Positions 26,528-36,351 are shown, counted from the first letter of the stretch. The stretch is DNA of 62,246 nt from Bacteroidales bacterium (GCA_017645275.1 JAGCPH010000048.1:1-62246), one strand, 5' to 3'. The notes: generated from the letters alone by a model not told the origin. Numbers and translations are program-made.

Positions 26528-27949
26528 ATGTTTGACGACGACAACTTTTTGGACGACGACATGGACGTGAAGGAGCTGGTGAACCGTTTCGAGGAGATGG
26601 TGAAGCAGCATCAGTCGTGCTATTTCGACGTCGATGAGCTGAACGTCATTTTGGAGCATTATCTTCAGCAGAACAACATCAAAAAGGCCAATATTGCAGC
26701 CGATTTCGCTGTAAAATATCACCCTAACAACCCTCTGATCAACATCATAAAGGCAAAACAGCTTCTCGCCAACTCGCATGCAAAAGAGGCGCTTTCGACC
26801 TTGAAAAACTCCGATTTGGACCGCAACGACGCCGATTATCAGATCACTTTGGCGGTGTGCTATTCCGACTTAGGCGAGCACCAGAAATCGATCAACGCAT
26901 ATATGAAAGCCGCGAAAGAGCTGGAGTTCAGGGATTGTGAGGATATCTACAACTACATCGCCGAGGAATACGAGAATCTGGGCGACATGGAGAATGCGTT
27001 GAAGTTCTTCATCTTAGGTCTTGACAAAGCCGAAGACATTGACAATCAATATTTTGAGATAAGAAACTGTTTCTCGTTTCTGCAGAGGATGGATGAGGCC
27101 GTGGAATTTTTCCGCAAGGAGATCGACAAAAACCCGTACAGCAAGGCCGCCTGGATGGCGTTGGGCAACTGCTATGTGCGCATGGGCGACCTCGAAAACG
27201 CCGTCGAACAGTTCGAATTTGCCGTATCCATCGACCCACATTATAAAAAAGGCTATATCGACATAGCGACAGCTTTCAACGAGCTCGACCGCTTCCCCGA
27301 CACCATAACTTTGGTGGAAGAAGCGTTCCGTTACAATGCTGAATCGGCACTTCTGCTTTGTCTTTACGGAGAGGCAAAGGCGAAACTTGGAGAGAAGGAA
27401 GACGCTCTGAAGATCTTCAAAAAAGCCATGTCGATGGACGAGAACCTGCCAGAGGCTTACGCAGGGATAGGCTTCCTGCTCAGCGACGAGAACAACCCGC
27501 ATTCGGCGATAAAGTTCCTCCGTCACGCACACACGCTATCGCCGTACAACACCGATTATATGTATGTGATCATCGAGGAATACAACAAAATCGGGGAATA
27601 CGACAACGCGTTGAAGTTTGTGAACGAGATTCTGGACCTCAACCCTTACGACGAGAACGTCTACATCTCGATGATGGAGTGCTATGTGCTGAAAGACGAC
27701 GCCGAGAAGGCGATGGAGTCGCTGGAGCGCGGACTGCAGATGCTGCCAAACAACGCCCCTCTGCTGTATCGCAAGGCGTTTCTCTATTTTGCCCAGGACA
27801 TGACCGAGTCGGGGCTACTGACGCTGGAGATGGCACTGCAATCGGACTACAACGGACATATCGAGTTCCTGAATTTCGACGCAGAGAACCTCACCAGCAA
27901 CCCGGCCATCATGGATTTGATTGAAGAATACAGAAAACATAACAAATGA
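26528..27949 (+). CDS. Cytoplasmic TPR protein
   Basis: A 473-residue protein made of about ten TPRs after an acidic start (DDDNFLDDDMDVKELV). Good units include AWMALGNCYVRMGDLENAVE and AYAGIGFLLSDENNPHSAIK. There is no signal peptide, so it likely works in the cytoplasm as a scaffold. The stop overlaps the start of the next gene (ATGA), forming an operon with the Sm_multidrug_ex protein and aroE. No specific partner can be read. Confidence 0.88.
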   Translation: MFDDDNFLDDDMDVKELVNRFEEMVKQHQSCYFDVDELNVILEHYLQQNNIKKANIAADFAVKYHPNNPLINIIKAKQLLANSHAKEALSTLKNSDLDRNDADYQITLAVCYSDLGEHQKSINAYMKAAKELEFRDCEDIYNYIAEEYENLGDMENALKFFILGLDKAEDIDNQYFEIRNCFSFLQRMDEAVEFFRKEIDKNPYSKAAWMALGNCYVRMGDLENAVEQFEFAVSIDPHYKKGYIDIATAFNELDRFPDTITLVEEAFRYNAESALLLCLYGEAKAKLGEKEDALKIFKKAMSMDENLPEAYAGIGFLLSDENNPHSAIKFLRHAHTLSPYNTDYMYVIIEEYNKIGEYDNALKFVNEILDLNPYDENVYISMMECYVLKDDAEKAMESLERGLQMLPNNAPLLYRKAFLYFAQDMTESGLLTLEMALQSDYNGHIEFLNFDAENLTSNPAIMDLIEEYRKHNK

Positions 27950-28434
27950 AAAACTATATCTACATATTTTTGATTTCGATGGTGCCACTCATCGAGTTGC
28001 GTGGCGCGATACCTGTAGCTTACGGCATACACGCCGCCAACCCCGACTTCAGCCTGCTCTGGAGCTATGTCATCATAGCCATCGGCAACATGCTGCCGGT
28101 GCCTTTCATCTATTTCTTCGCCCGCAAGGTGCTTGATTGGGGCAAAGACAAAAAAGTCATAGGTGGATTCTGCACCTGGTGCATTCAGAAAGGCAACAAA
28201 GGCGGTCAGAAACTGCAGGAAAAGGCCGGACGCGGACTCTACTGGGCGTTGCTGCTCTTCGTTGGCATACCACTGCCGGGCACAGGCGCCTGGACGGGCA
28301 CATTAGCCGCCAGTTTCCTTGACATGGACTTCAAGAAAAGCGTACTGGCCGTCGTCGGAGGCGTGATTCTGGCCAGCATCATCGTCGGAGTGCTGTGCAC
28401 ATTGGGATTTGGAGCAATTTTTGGAATCAGTTAA
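27946..28434 (+). CDS. Small multidrug export family membrane protein
   Basis: A 162-residue membrane protein of the Sm_multidrug_ex family (pfam06695). It has MVPLIELRGAIPVAYGI at the start, a helix around 40-60, the conserved loop LFVGIPLPGTGAWTGTLAA and a last glycine-rich helix. The family name implies drug export, but evidence for that is thin; the fold recalls DedA-like transporters. Coupled by ATGA to the TPR gene and 4 nt before aroE. Confidence 0.85.
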   Translation: MKNYIYIFLISMVPLIELRGAIPVAYGIHAANPDFSLLWSYVIIAIGNMLPVPFIYFFARKVLDWGKDKKVIGGFCTWCIQKGNKGGQKLQEKAGRGLYWALLLFVGIPLPGTGAWTGTLAASFLDMDFKKSVLAVVGGVILASIIVGVLCTLGFGAIFGIS

Positions 28435-28438
28435 AATC

Positions 28439-29164
28439 ATGAGGAACTACGGACTCATCGGACATCCTTTAAGTCATTCATTTTCAATGGCTTATTTCAA
28501 CAATAAGTTTAAAAATGAGGCTTTGGACTGTTTTTTTATCAATTTTGACATCGAAAAGCTTGAAAGCGTCAAAGACATTTTGGTGCAATATCCTGATTTA
28601 CAAGGCTTTACAATAACACATCCTTATAAAAAAGAGATTTTTCAATACCTTTCTTTTATAGACGAAAACGCAAAGCAAATCGGTGCCGTCAATGTGGTTG
28701 AAATCGATAACGACAGGAAATTGACGGGCTACAACACCGATTACATTGGTTTTCAAGGACTTCTGGAAGAAGCCATCTATGGGAAAACGATAAAAAAAGC
28801 ATACGTCTGCGGCACAGGCGGCGCATCGGAAGCAGTGAAATTCGTTCTAAAAAAGAAAGAAATAGAGTTTGAGAATTTATCGAGAAAAAACGACTCATAT
28901 CAACGTCTGAAAAGCTCTGGCTTCAATTCTAATGAATTGATTATCAACGCAACACCAGTCGGGATGTTTCCAAAATCAGATGAGATGCTTGACTTGCCGT
29001 ATGCGACAGCCAATGACACGAACGTCTTCATCGATTTGATTTACAACCCTGAGGAGACGATGTTTATGAAAGAGGCGAAAAAACATGGTGCCAGTGTGTA
29101 TAACGGATTGAAAATGTTGACGTTACAAGCGGAGGCAGCATGGGATATATGGAATACTCACTAA
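28439..29164 (+). CDS. aroE: Shikimate dehydrogenase
   Basis: A 241-residue NADP-dependent enzyme reducing 3-dehydroshikimate to shikimate. Substrate residues are in YGLIGHPLSHSFS and the lysine of ITHPYKKEI; Rossmann part has KKAYVCGTGGASEAVKFVL; INATPVGMFP and the C-terminal GLKMLTLQAEAAWDIW are typical. The ATG at 28439 fits family starts; reading from 28409 would overlap the previous gene. Last gene of its run, followed by an interspersed inverted repeat. Confidence 0.95.
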   Translation: MRNYGLIGHPLSHSFSMAYFNNKFKNEALDCFFINFDIEKLESVKDILVQYPDLQGFTITHPYKKEIFQYLSFIDENAKQIGAVNVVEIDNDRKLTGYNTDYIGFQGLLEEAIYGKTIKKAYVCGTGGASEAVKFVLKKKEIEFENLSRKNDSYQRLKSSGFNSNELIINATPVGMFPKSDEMLDLPYATANDTNVFIDLIYNPEETMFMKEAKKHGASVYNGLKMLTLQAEAAWDIWNTH

Positions 29165-29165
29165 C

Positions 29166-29267
29166 CGTCATTTCGACTGAAGCGAAGCGGAATGGAGAAA
29201 TCTCTGACATCTAAAGATAATGGATCAATTGAAAGGCGGTGATTCCTCGACTTCGCTCGGAATGACG
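29166..29267. repeat. Interspersed inverted repeat, copy 2
   Basis: Left arm CGTCATTTCGACTGAAGCGA onward to GGAGAAATC; right arm GGTGATTCCTCGACTTCGCT onward to GGAATGACG. The ends are near-perfect mirror images, and the arms match those of 13661-13773 although the central part differs. It sits between aroE and tex. Confidence 0.8.
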
Positions 29268-29283
29268 AATAACAATGATTATT

Positions 29284-31404
29284 ATGAATTTTATAAATAA
29301 AATATCGAAAGAGTTTGGAGTTACGCCACGAGTGGCTGAAAACGTGATAAAGTTGCTTGGTGAGGGTGCGACGGTGCCGTTTATTGCGCGTTATCGCAAG
29401 GAGATGACCGACACCATGAACGAGGAGACGGTGGCGGAGGTGAAGAAACGTCTTGAGCAGCTTGACGAACTTGAGAAACGCAAGGAATTTGTACTGAAAT
29501 CGATAGCTGAGCAGGAGAAACTGACACCCGAACTCGAGAAACAGATAACGAACGCTGAGACACTGCAGGATGTCGAGGACCTATACCTCCCCTACAAGCC
29601 GAAACGCCGCACCAAGGCTGAGATCGCACGCCAGAAAGGTCTCGAACCCTTGGCAAAACTCATCATGTCGCAGAACAGCGACGACGTGAACGGCCTCGCC
29701 AAACGCTTCATCAACAAGGAAAAAGAGGTCAACAATGAAGAAGAGGCATTGAAAGGCGCATGCGACATCATGGCGGAGTGGATATCCGAAAACATCAACG
29801 GACGCAACAGGATACGTAAGATATACCATCGTGACGGCATCATCTCGTCAACTTTGGTGAAGAGCAAAGAAGCCGAGGCACAGACATACAAACAATACTT
29901 CGACTTCAAGGAGCCCATTGCGAAGGCGCCGTCACACAGGATTTTGGCACTGTTCCGTGCCGAAGAGGAAGGCCTTCTGAAGGTGAAACTCAGCATCGAG
30001 GCCAACGACGCCTTGAATGTGCTTGACAGCATATTTCTGAAGAACGACAACGCCTCCACCGACCTGGTGCAGGACTCTATCGACGACGCTTGGAAACGTC
30101 TGCTTGAGCCGTCAATGGAGACTGAAATGCGGGCGCTATACAAAGAAAAAGCCGACGAGGTGGCGGTGAAGGTATTCGCCGAGAACCTACGTCAGCTTCT
30201 GTTGGCAGCTCCACTGGGCAAGAAAAGTGTTTTGGCGCTCGACCCAGGCTTCCGTACAGGCTGTAAGGTGGTGATATTAAACGAGTTAGGAGCTTTGGTG
30301 CATAATGAGACCATCTACCCTCACCCACCGCAAAACGAGCACGGCAAGGCGGCAGCGAAGATTGCACATCTAGTTCAGGCATATAAGATCGACGTCATCG
30401 CCATAGGCAACGGCACAGCAGGCCGTGAGACCGAGGACTTCATCAAGAGCATACGCTTCGATAGAGACATCACAGCGGTGATGGTAAACGAGAGCGGAGC
30501 ATCGATATATTCAGCCAGCAAGGTAGCCCGCGACGAGTTCCCAGACTATGACATCACCGTGCGTGGTGCGGTGAGCATCGGACGCAGACTCATGGACCCG
30601 TTAGCAGAGCTGGTGAAGATAGACCCGAAGTCAATCGGTGTGGGACAATACCAGCACGACGTGAACCAGAAGATGCTTGGCGACGAGCTCAACACCGTGG
30701 TCGAGAGCTGTGTGAACGCTGTGGGCGTGGAACTCAACTCCGCCAGCGAACAACTGCTGTCTTATGTTAGCGGCGTCGGTCCTCAGCTGGCAAGTTCCAT
30801 AGTAAAATACCGCAACGAGAACGGAGGCTTCACAAGCCGCAAGCAGCTACTCGAGGTGCCACGTTTGGGCAACAAAGCCTTCGAGCAGTGTGCAGGATTT
30901 TTGCGCATTCACGGTGCAAAGCAACCACTCGACGCCTCAGCGGTGCATCCTGAGAGCTATCATATCGTCGAGAAGATGGCGAAGAAACTCGGCGTGAAAG
31001 TAGAGGAACTCATTGGTAATGAGGAGCTTATCGCAAAGATTAACCCTAAAGAGTTCATCGAGAAAGACTTCGGCATCGAGACCGTCAACGACATCATCGA
31101 CGAGCTCAAGAAGCCGGGGCGCGACCCTCGTAAGACGTTCGAGGTGTTTGAGTTCGACAAAAACATCCGCACCATCAACGACCTGCGACAAGGCATGCAA
31201 CTCGTCGGAATAGTCACCAACATCACGGCATTCGGCTGTTTTGTGGATGTCGGAGTACATCAGGACGGGCTCGTACACATCAGCCAGATGTCGAACAGTT
31301 ATATCACCGACCCAAACCAAGTGGTGAAGCTGAATCAGAAGGTCAAGGTGACCGTCACCGATGTCGACATTCCAAGAAAACGCATCAGTTTGAGCATGAA
31401 ATAA
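29284..31404 (+). CDS. tex: Tex-family RNA-binding transcription accessory protein
   Basis: A 706-residue Tex/YhgF protein, a nucleic-acid-binding factor linked to transcription. The N-terminal Tex domain starts INKISKEFGVTPRVAENVIK with VPFIARYRKEMT. A YqgF/RNase H-like part follows (VLALDPGFRTGCKVVIL), then helix-hairpin-helix segments (YVSGVGPQLASSIVKYRNEN, LLEVPRLGNKAFEQCAGFLR) and a C-terminal S1 domain (GIVTNITAFGCFVDVGVHQD). An ATG three codons upstream (29275) is possible; 29284 matches the usual family start better. Confidence 0.95.
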   Translation: MNFINKISKEFGVTPRVAENVIKLLGEGATVPFIARYRKEMTDTMNEETVAEVKKRLEQLDELEKRKEFVLKSIAEQEKLTPELEKQITNAETLQDVEDLYLPYKPKRRTKAEIARQKGLEPLAKLIMSQNSDDVNGLAKRFINKEKEVNNEEEALKGACDIMAEWISENINGRNRIRKIYHRDGIISSTLVKSKEAEAQTYKQYFDFKEPIAKAPSHRILALFRAEEEGLLKVKLSIEANDALNVLDSIFLKNDNASTDLVQDSIDDAWKRLLEPSMETEMRALYKEKADEVAVKVFAENLRQLLLAAPLGKKSVLALDPGFRTGCKVVILNELGALVHNETIYPHPPQNEHGKAAAKIAHLVQAYKIDVIAIGNGTAGRETEDFIKSIRFDRDITAVMVNESGASIYSASKVARDEFPDYDITVRGAVSIGRRLMDPLAELVKIDPKSIGVGQYQHDVNQKMLGDELNTVVESCVNAVGVELNSASEQLLSYVSGVGPQLASSIVKYRNENGGFTSRKQLLEVPRLGNKAFEQCAGFLRIHGAKQPLDASAVHPESYHIVEKMAKKLGVKVEELIGNEELIAKINPKEFIEKDFGIETVNDIIDELKKPGRDPRKTFEVFEFDKNIRTINDLRQGMQLVGIVTNITAFGCFVDVGVHQDGLVHISQMSNSYITDPNQVVKLNQKVKVTVTDVDIPRKRISLSMK

Positions 31405-31435
31405 AATAATTTTAACGTTTTTGCGTTATTGAGAT

Positions 31436-32251
31436 ATGAAAAAGTACTTTATAATCGGATTATTAATCGCATTCGCAGCTTTGACAAACGTTGCGAAAGC
31501 CCAGATATTCTTAGGTGAAGCGTTCGTCGGACTCAACATCTGCCAGGTCGACGGCGACCAGATGATGGGATACTTCAAAAAAGGCCTCAACGCCGGTGTG
31601 GGTGTCATCGCACCCGTCTGGCAGAAGAGAAATTTCAGCCTCGAGCTGTCAATGGAAGTGCTTTTTAATCAGAAAGGCGCAAAGCAAGGTCGTAAATACT
31701 ACGACAACAAGATCGACCCTGTGACGGGTGTCATCATCACTGGCGAATACGACCTTACCATGAACTATGGCGAGGTGCCTATTATGATATATTTCACTGA
31801 TAAACACGTGGTCTCGGCCGGTGTCGGCGTCTCCTACGCCCGACTCATGGGCTTGAAGGAATACGAGCATGGCCTGCGTACTTCAGTGACAGCCTCCAGC
31901 GGCGAGTACGACCAGAACGAATACAACATTCTCGCTGATGTGAAATTGCGCGTCTATAAAAGATGGAAGTTGGGAATCCGTTATTCTTATTCATTAAACG
32001 CCATAAGAACAAGGGAGTATCACGACATCGAAGGTAATTCGCTCGGCACTTTCAAACAATACAACAACCTGTTCACCTTCCGTGTGACATATGTCTTCAA
32101 TGAGAAGCCAGAGAACATGCAACGCGAGGAATACCAATACAAAGGCGACAACCCGAAGTTCCACGACGAAGCTGTCGAGCGGCAATACAAGAAGCTGAAG
32201 AAGAAACAAGAACGCGAAGCTAAAAAAGCAGCAAAGAAAGGTCAACAATAA
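31436..32251 (+). CDS. Outer-membrane beta-barrel protein with basic tail
   Basis: A 271-residue protein with a signal peptide (about 1-22, ending AKAQ) and alternating aromatic and polar residues over 25-215, typical of an eight- to ten-stranded PorT/OmpA-like barrel (EVPIMIYFTDKHVVSAGVGV, NLFTFRVTYVF). The C-terminal 50 residues are charged, ending in a lysine-rich stretch (KKLKKKQEREAKKAAKK), probably periplasmic. No function can be assigned. A strong terminator follows directly. Confidence 0.75.
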   Translation: MKKYFIIGLLIAFAALTNVAKAQIFLGEAFVGLNICQVDGDQMMGYFKKGLNAGVGVIAPVWQKRNFSLELSMEVLFNQKGAKQGRKYYDNKIDPVTGVIITGEYDLTMNYGEVPIMIYFTDKHVVSAGVGVSYARLMGLKEYEHGLRTSVTASSGEYDQNEYNILADVKLRVYKRWKLGIRYSYSLNAIRTREYHDIEGNSLGTFKQYNNLFTFRVTYVFNEKPENMQREEYQYKGDNPKFHDEAVERQYKKLKKKQEREAKKAAKKGQQ

Positions 32252-32280
32252 AAAAAAGGACGCTTGAGCGTCCTTTTTTA
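32251..32280. terminator. Bidirectional Rho-independent terminator
   Basis: Perfect stem GGACGC-TTGA-GCGTCC (32258-32273) flanked by an A-run and a T-run, serving both the plus-strand barrel gene and the minus-strand peptidase gene at 32299. Confidence 0.92.
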
Positions 32281-32298
32281 TTGTTCAATCATCGGTTT

Positions 32299-34896
32299 TT
32301 ATTCAATCACTGTCACTATCTTCTCAAGTTCCTTCATCGTCTCAATGTGACCGTCTTTAGTGACGTAGCCGAGACCAGGAACCAGCAACTCGATGTTGTG
32401 ACCTGCGTTGAGGAACTCCATCAAAGTGTTCTTGACACAGTATTCAGTGGCTATACCGCTGATAACCAGGTCTTTACCGACACATTCCGAAAGCATTCTG
32501 CCGTCAGGGCCGACTGACTCGAAGCCAGAATACTGTTCCTCGTCGACTTTAGCGCCCTTACGGAAGATGTTTCTTTCAGGGTCAGGACGGTTAGCTGGGT
32601 TGATGACATCGGTATAGAAAGCCTCATGGATAGCGCCGCCGCGTGTTCCCTGCACGCAGTGTACCGGCCAGATGCCACCGTATTCAGCAAATGAGCTGTG
32701 GTTTGCCGGATGATAGTCGGTGATGTAGATAACGCGCTCCTCTGGGTGTGCATTGATATATTTAACCACCTCATGCACAGCATTTTCAGCGTTTCCACAT
32801 GCCAAAGTACCATCGATGAAGTCGTAAAGCATGTCGACGACAAGATGTTCTGGAGCGTCGTGGTTTTCCTCAACAAAGCTGTAGTTCTTGCCGTAATCGA
32901 GATGCTGTTTCAAGAAGTCGCATGGGTAATTAACTTGATAATCAACGACTTTACCACCTTTCATAACAGGAACGATGTCCGGGTTGATGAAACCGCCGTA
33001 AGGCTTCAAGCCGAGGGCGTTATAACGATCTTTCACCTCTTTGTGAAGTTCCGGGTCGATCTTCACAGCGTAAGTCTCAACGAGGTTCTTGCCTTCCTCG
33101 TAGTCGCCTTCCGATTTAACTCTTTGAATCTCAGCGAGTAAGTCACCAAACAAGCCACGGAGCTTGTCGAAGTCGTTGATGACGAAATATGTCTTGCCGT
33201 CACGCACTTTCTTCTCGATGACGTTGTCGTTCAAGCCTTTGTCATAGCACCACCAGCTGATGAGGGCGCGGTCCTGCATGTGAGCCTCGGTAATGTCTTT
33301 GCCGAGTTCGATGCGAGCGAGCTGGCTCATCAAGCCGTTACGGATGAAGTCGTAGTACTGTGCTTTGTAGCATTCCATGTTAGGAAGTATGCCGAGTTCC
33401 ACCATCTTCGGGTCGGCGCAGTAATACAGTCCAAACAAGTCGGCGCGGGCTTCTTCGAGTGCCGAGCTGTACTCCTTGAGCGCGTTCTGTGGAGTGGTCG
33501 GGAGCAGCTGTCCTGAGCCGTGACCGAGGCACTCGTGTAAGTCGGTGTGCAACACGTCGGCAATGCCGCTATATTTCTTGCAGAGGTCGATCTCATCCTG
33601 TGAGTAAGCGAATTCAGCCAAGACACTCTTTGGTGACTCGTTGGCAGCCTTGTCGTAAGCGTCCATCAAGTTGGTGATAGTCACTGACTTAGAGCCGTGT
33701 TCCTTGCGGATCCAGTCGGCGTTCGGCAGGTTGATGCCAATCGGAGGTGCCGGGAAGCAGTCGCCAGCCAAGGTGGTGACGATGATGCCCTTTGCGCTCA
33801 CGCCTTTGCATTCTTTTTTCTTGAAACGCGAGTCGACTGGTGAGTTGTCCTCAAACCACTGTGCGTTGGCACTGATGATCTCCGAACGTTTGGTAGCTTC
33901 CATGTCTTTGTAGTCGACGATAGCCTCCCAAGTGGCTTTCATGCCCATAGGGTCGTTGTAGTCCTCGATGAAACCGTTCACGAAGTCGATATTCGAAATC
34001 GAATCCTCAACCCAAGCGATGTTGTATTCGTCCCATGTCTTGAGGCAACCTGTTGTGTAATAATCGATTAACAAGTTAGTGTAGTTGCGCTGGCTGTCGT
34101 TTTCGGCCACCTCGTTTGCCTTCTTGAGCCAATAGATAATCTGCTGGATGGCTTTTCCGTAAAGGCCGTCAGCCTTGTAGACTTCCTCGTGAAGCTTACC
34201 GTTTTCCTTGACGAGCTTTGAATTCAGGCCGTATGAAATCGGCTCTGGATCGTTAGGTTTGCGCTGAGCATCATAAAATACCTCGACCTCACCTTTATTA
34301 ATATTGCCTTTGTAAAAATTGACGCATGAGTTCTGGATGATGTCCTCCTCACTGCTGCGGCGCATTGCATAAAGGTCTTTGTCGAAAATCACAGGGGTGA
34401 TGAAATTCAGGAAGTCGTCAACAGACTCGCCTTCTGCCAAAGGCAAAAGCTTCGGATCGGAGTTTTTCACCAGCTGTGCGAAATATTCCTGCGAAATCTC
34501 AGGAAACATCTTGTCTTCGGCATAATGATGATGGATACCATTGCTGAAGAAGACACGCTTTGCGTAAACCACAAAGTTCTGATAATCAGCGCATTTGGTA
34601 TCGCCTTTGTAAGAATTCAGGATAGCCTCGAGTGTCTTGCGGACGGTCAGGTTATACTTGAAATTCTGGTCGGCAAGGATGTCGCGACCGCATTTTGCAG
34701 CCTCGCCAAGATAATAAATGTACTCTTTCTGCTGAAGCGTCAGTTCGTCCCAACCAGGAATCTGGTAACGCATCACTTTAAGGTCGGCAAACTCGTCGAC
34801 GAGATACTTGAATTCTCCATTTTGAGCTTCTTTATCGCTTGAGTTACAAGCAGTTAGAAGTCCAGCAATTCCTAAAATCATGATAAGTTTTTTCAT
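32299..34896 (-). CDS. Lipoprotein: dipeptidyl-peptidase III fused to nicotinamidase
   Basis: An 865-residue protein with a lipoprotein signal (GLLTAC, cysteine 17). Residues about 30-660 are a peptidase M49 (DPP III) domain with the zinc motif HECLGH (454-459) and the third ligand in EEARAD (481-486). Residues about 683-865 are a complete isochorismatase/PncA domain: D688 (LVVDMLYDF), metal ligands D727, H729 and H733 (ITDYHPANHSSFA), WPVHCVQGT, K780 and the nucleophile C820 (GIATEYCV). DPP III removes dipeptides from peptide N-termini; PncA deamidates nicotinamide to nicotinic acid. Typical DPP III in this phylum lacks the second domain. The reading frame is continuous with no sign of frameshift. 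The lipobox implies that both activities are outside the cytoplasm. Confidence 0.9.
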   Translation of the reverse strand: MKKLIMILGIAGLLTACNSSDKEAQNGEFKYLVDEFADLKVMRYQIPGWDELTLQQKEYIYYLGEAAKCGRDILADQNFKYNLTVRKTLEAILNSYKGDTKCADYQNFVVYAKRVFFSNGIHHHYAEDKMFPEISQEYFAQLVKNSDPKLLPLAEGESVDDFLNFITPVIFDKDLYAMRRSSEEDIIQNSCVNFYKGNINKGEVEVFYDAQRKPNDPEPISYGLNSKLVKENGKLHEEVYKADGLYGKAIQQIIYWLKKANEVAENDSQRNYTNLLIDYYTTGCLKTWDEYNIAWVEDSISNIDFVNGFIEDYNDPMGMKATWEAIVDYKDMEATKRSEIISANAQWFEDNSPVDSRFKKKECKGVSAKGIIVTTLAGDCFPAPPIGINLPNADWIRKEHGSKSVTITNLMDAYDKAANESPKSVLAEFAYSQDEIDLCKKYSGIADVLHTDLHECLGHGSGQLLPTTPQNALKEYSSALEEARADLFGLYYCADPKMVELGILPNMECYKAQYYDFIRNGLMSQLARIELGKDITEAHMQDRALISWWCYDKGLNDNVIEKKVRDGKTYFVINDFDKLRGLFGDLLAEIQRVKSEGDYEEGKNLVETYAVKIDPELHKEVKDRYNALGLKPYGGFINPDIVPVMKGGKVVDYQVNYPCDFLKQHLDYGKNYSFVEENHDAPEHLVVDMLYDFIDGTLACGNAENAVHEVVKYINAHPEERVIYITDYHPANHSSFAEYGGIWPVHCVQGTRGGAIHEAFYTDVINPANRPDPERNIFRKGAKVDEEQYSGFESVGPDGRMLSECVGKDLVISGIATEYCVKNTLMEFLNAGHNIELLVPGLGYVTKDGHIETMKELEKIVTVIE

Positions 34897-34935
34897 TATT
34901 TTTATTTTAATTATTAATTCCTAAAAATAAGAGTG

Positions 34936-34968
34936 CAAAATTATCGTTTTTTTTATTACCTTTGCAAA
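34936..34968 (-). promoter_or_regulatory. Promoter of the M49-nicotinamidase gene, overlapping a plus-strand promoter
   Basis: Minus strand: TTTG (34968-34965), 21 bp, TAATTTTG (34943-34936). Plus strand: TACCTTTG (34957-34964) lies 30 nt before the SPFH gene start. The two promoters interleave, so the divergent genes may compete for polymerase. Confidence 0.6.
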
Positions 34969-34994
34969 AATAAACAAATTAAAAATTTTTAGAT

Positions 34995-35855
34995 ATGGAA
35001 TACACGCAAACTAATGGTTATCAACAGAATAAGCCATCAAACAACAAAAAATACGGTCCATTCGTCCTGATTGGAGTTATCGTTTTGCTGCTCATAATCT
35101 TCTGGAGTCGCATCACAGTGACGATTCCTGCCGGTCATGGCGGAGTGCTTTACCGCTTGTTTGGCGGCGGTATCGACGTCACGAAGACCTACGAGGAAGG
35201 CTTCCATTTCATCGCCCCTTGGAACAGCATGACGCTTTACGAGACACGTCAGCAGGTGGCCGACGAGGAAATGAGCGCTCTTTCGTCTAACGGATTGGAA
35301 ATCAAGATAGAATTCTCCACCTGGTACCAGCCGATGTGGCAGGAACTGGGACAGCTGCACGCCACCATAGGCACGCAATACCTCACCAGAGCGGTCTATC
35401 CGGCAATGCGTTCTGCCGCGAGAAGCGTCCTCGGACGTTACACTCCGGAGCAGATCTACTCTACGAAACGCGACGCTATCCAGGAAGAGATCTTCATCGA
35501 GACGAAAAACCTCTTGGAAGGCAAGCATATCCAGCTCAACCAAGTGCTCATCCGCTCGGTCACGCTCCCTCCTACCATCAAGTCGGCTATCGAGAGCAAA
35601 CTTAAACAGGAACAAGAGGCTTTAGAATACGAGTTCAAGCTTGAGAAGGCATCGCAAGAGGCTGAGCGTCAACGTGTTGAGGCTGAAGGTAAGGCAAGAG
35701 CCAACAACATCGTGAGCGCCAGTATCAACGACAAGATTTTGCGTGAGAAAGGCATAGACGCTACACTGAAACTCGCCGAATCACCGAACACTAAGGTTGT
35801 CATCATAGGCAACAGCAAAGACGGCATGCCGCTGATTTTAGGAGACATCAAATAA
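34995..35855 (+). CDS. SPFH/prohibitin-family membrane protein
   Basis: A 286-residue protein with a short cytoplasmic tail, one membrane helix (about 21-39, [15 protein letters not shown]) and an SPFH (band 7) domain (about 45-215: [39 protein letters not shown]). A charged coiled coil follows ([15 protein letters not shown]) with the prohibitin-like [12 protein letters not shown]. Such proteins form large rings on membranes and regulate proteases or lipid order. The stop overlaps smpB (TAATG). Confidence 0.9.
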   Translation: MEYTQTNGYQQNKPSNNKKYGPFVLIGVIVLLLIIFWSRITVTIPAGHGGVLYRLFGGGIDVTKTYEEGFHFIAPWNSMTLYETRQQVADEEMSALSSNGLEIKIEFSTWYQPMWQELGQLHATIGTQYLTRAVYPAMRSAARSVLGRYTPEQIYSTKRDAIQEEIFIETKNLLEGKHIQLNQVLIRSVTLPPTIKSAIESKLKQEQEALEYEFKLEKASQEAERQRVEAEGKARANNIVSASINDKILREKGIDATLKLAESPNTKVVIIGNSKDGMPLILGDIK

Positions 35856-36310
35856 TGGCTAACAAGGTCAAACAGGTCAAGATAAGCATCAAAAACAAGC
35901 GGGCATCGTTCGAGTATTTCCTCATCGACCGCTACACCGCCGGCATCGTCCTGACAGGCACAGAGATCAAGAGCATCCGCGAAGGCAAGGCAAGCCTGGT
36001 GGATTCATACTGTACCTTCGTCGGCAACGAGCTGTTCGTCGTGGGCATGCACATAGCGGAATATCGCTTCGGGACATATAACAACCACGTTCCGAAACGC
36101 GACCGTAAGCTACTGCTCACCATGAAGGAACTGCGCAAACTCAAGGCAAAGAGCTCAGAAAAAGGCTTCACCATAGTGCCTATCGAGATGTTTGTCAACG
36201 ACCGCGGCCTTGCGAAAATGGAGATCGCGCTGGCGAAAGGAAAACATTTCTACGATAAGAGAGACAGCTTGAAGGAAAAAGATTCTAAAAAAGAAATTAG
36301 AGAGTTTTAA
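35855..36310 (+). CDS. smpB: SsrA-binding protein
   Basis: A 151-residue tmRNA-binding partner for rescue of stalled ribosomes. Seen are [54 protein letters not shown] and the basic C-terminal tail with [11 protein letters not shown], all diagnostic. Translationally coupled to the SPFH gene. Confidence 0.96.
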   Translation: MANKVKQVKISIKNKRASFEYFLIDRYTAGIVLTGTEIKSIREGKASLVDSYCTFVGNELFVVGMHIAEYRFGTYNNHVPKRDRKLLLTMKELRKLKAKSSEKGFTIVPIEMFVNDRGLAKMEIALAKGKHFYDKRDSLKEKDSKKEIREF

Positions 36311-36347
36311 TGGTTATAGGTTATTGGTTAATGGTTATTGGTTATTG
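36311..36347 (+). repeat. Heptamer-like intergenic run (GGTTATT type)
   Basis: Repeats of TGGTTAT/AGGTTAT/TGGTTAA fill the 41-nt gap between smpB and the thioredoxin-like gene; same style as 22917-22951 but a different word. Confidence 0.7.
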
Positions 36348-36351
36348 AGAT

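Noticed and set aside
27358-27924. A 188-residue plus-strand frame inside the TPR gene
   Set aside because: It is out of frame with clear TPRs, has an arginine-rich composition typical of shadow frames and no start signal.
32299-34896. A functional link between the nicotinamidase domain and the TIR NADases, which release nicotinamide
   Set aside because: The genes are over 20 kb apart with unrelated operons between them, and the nicotinamidase appears to be outside the cytoplasm.
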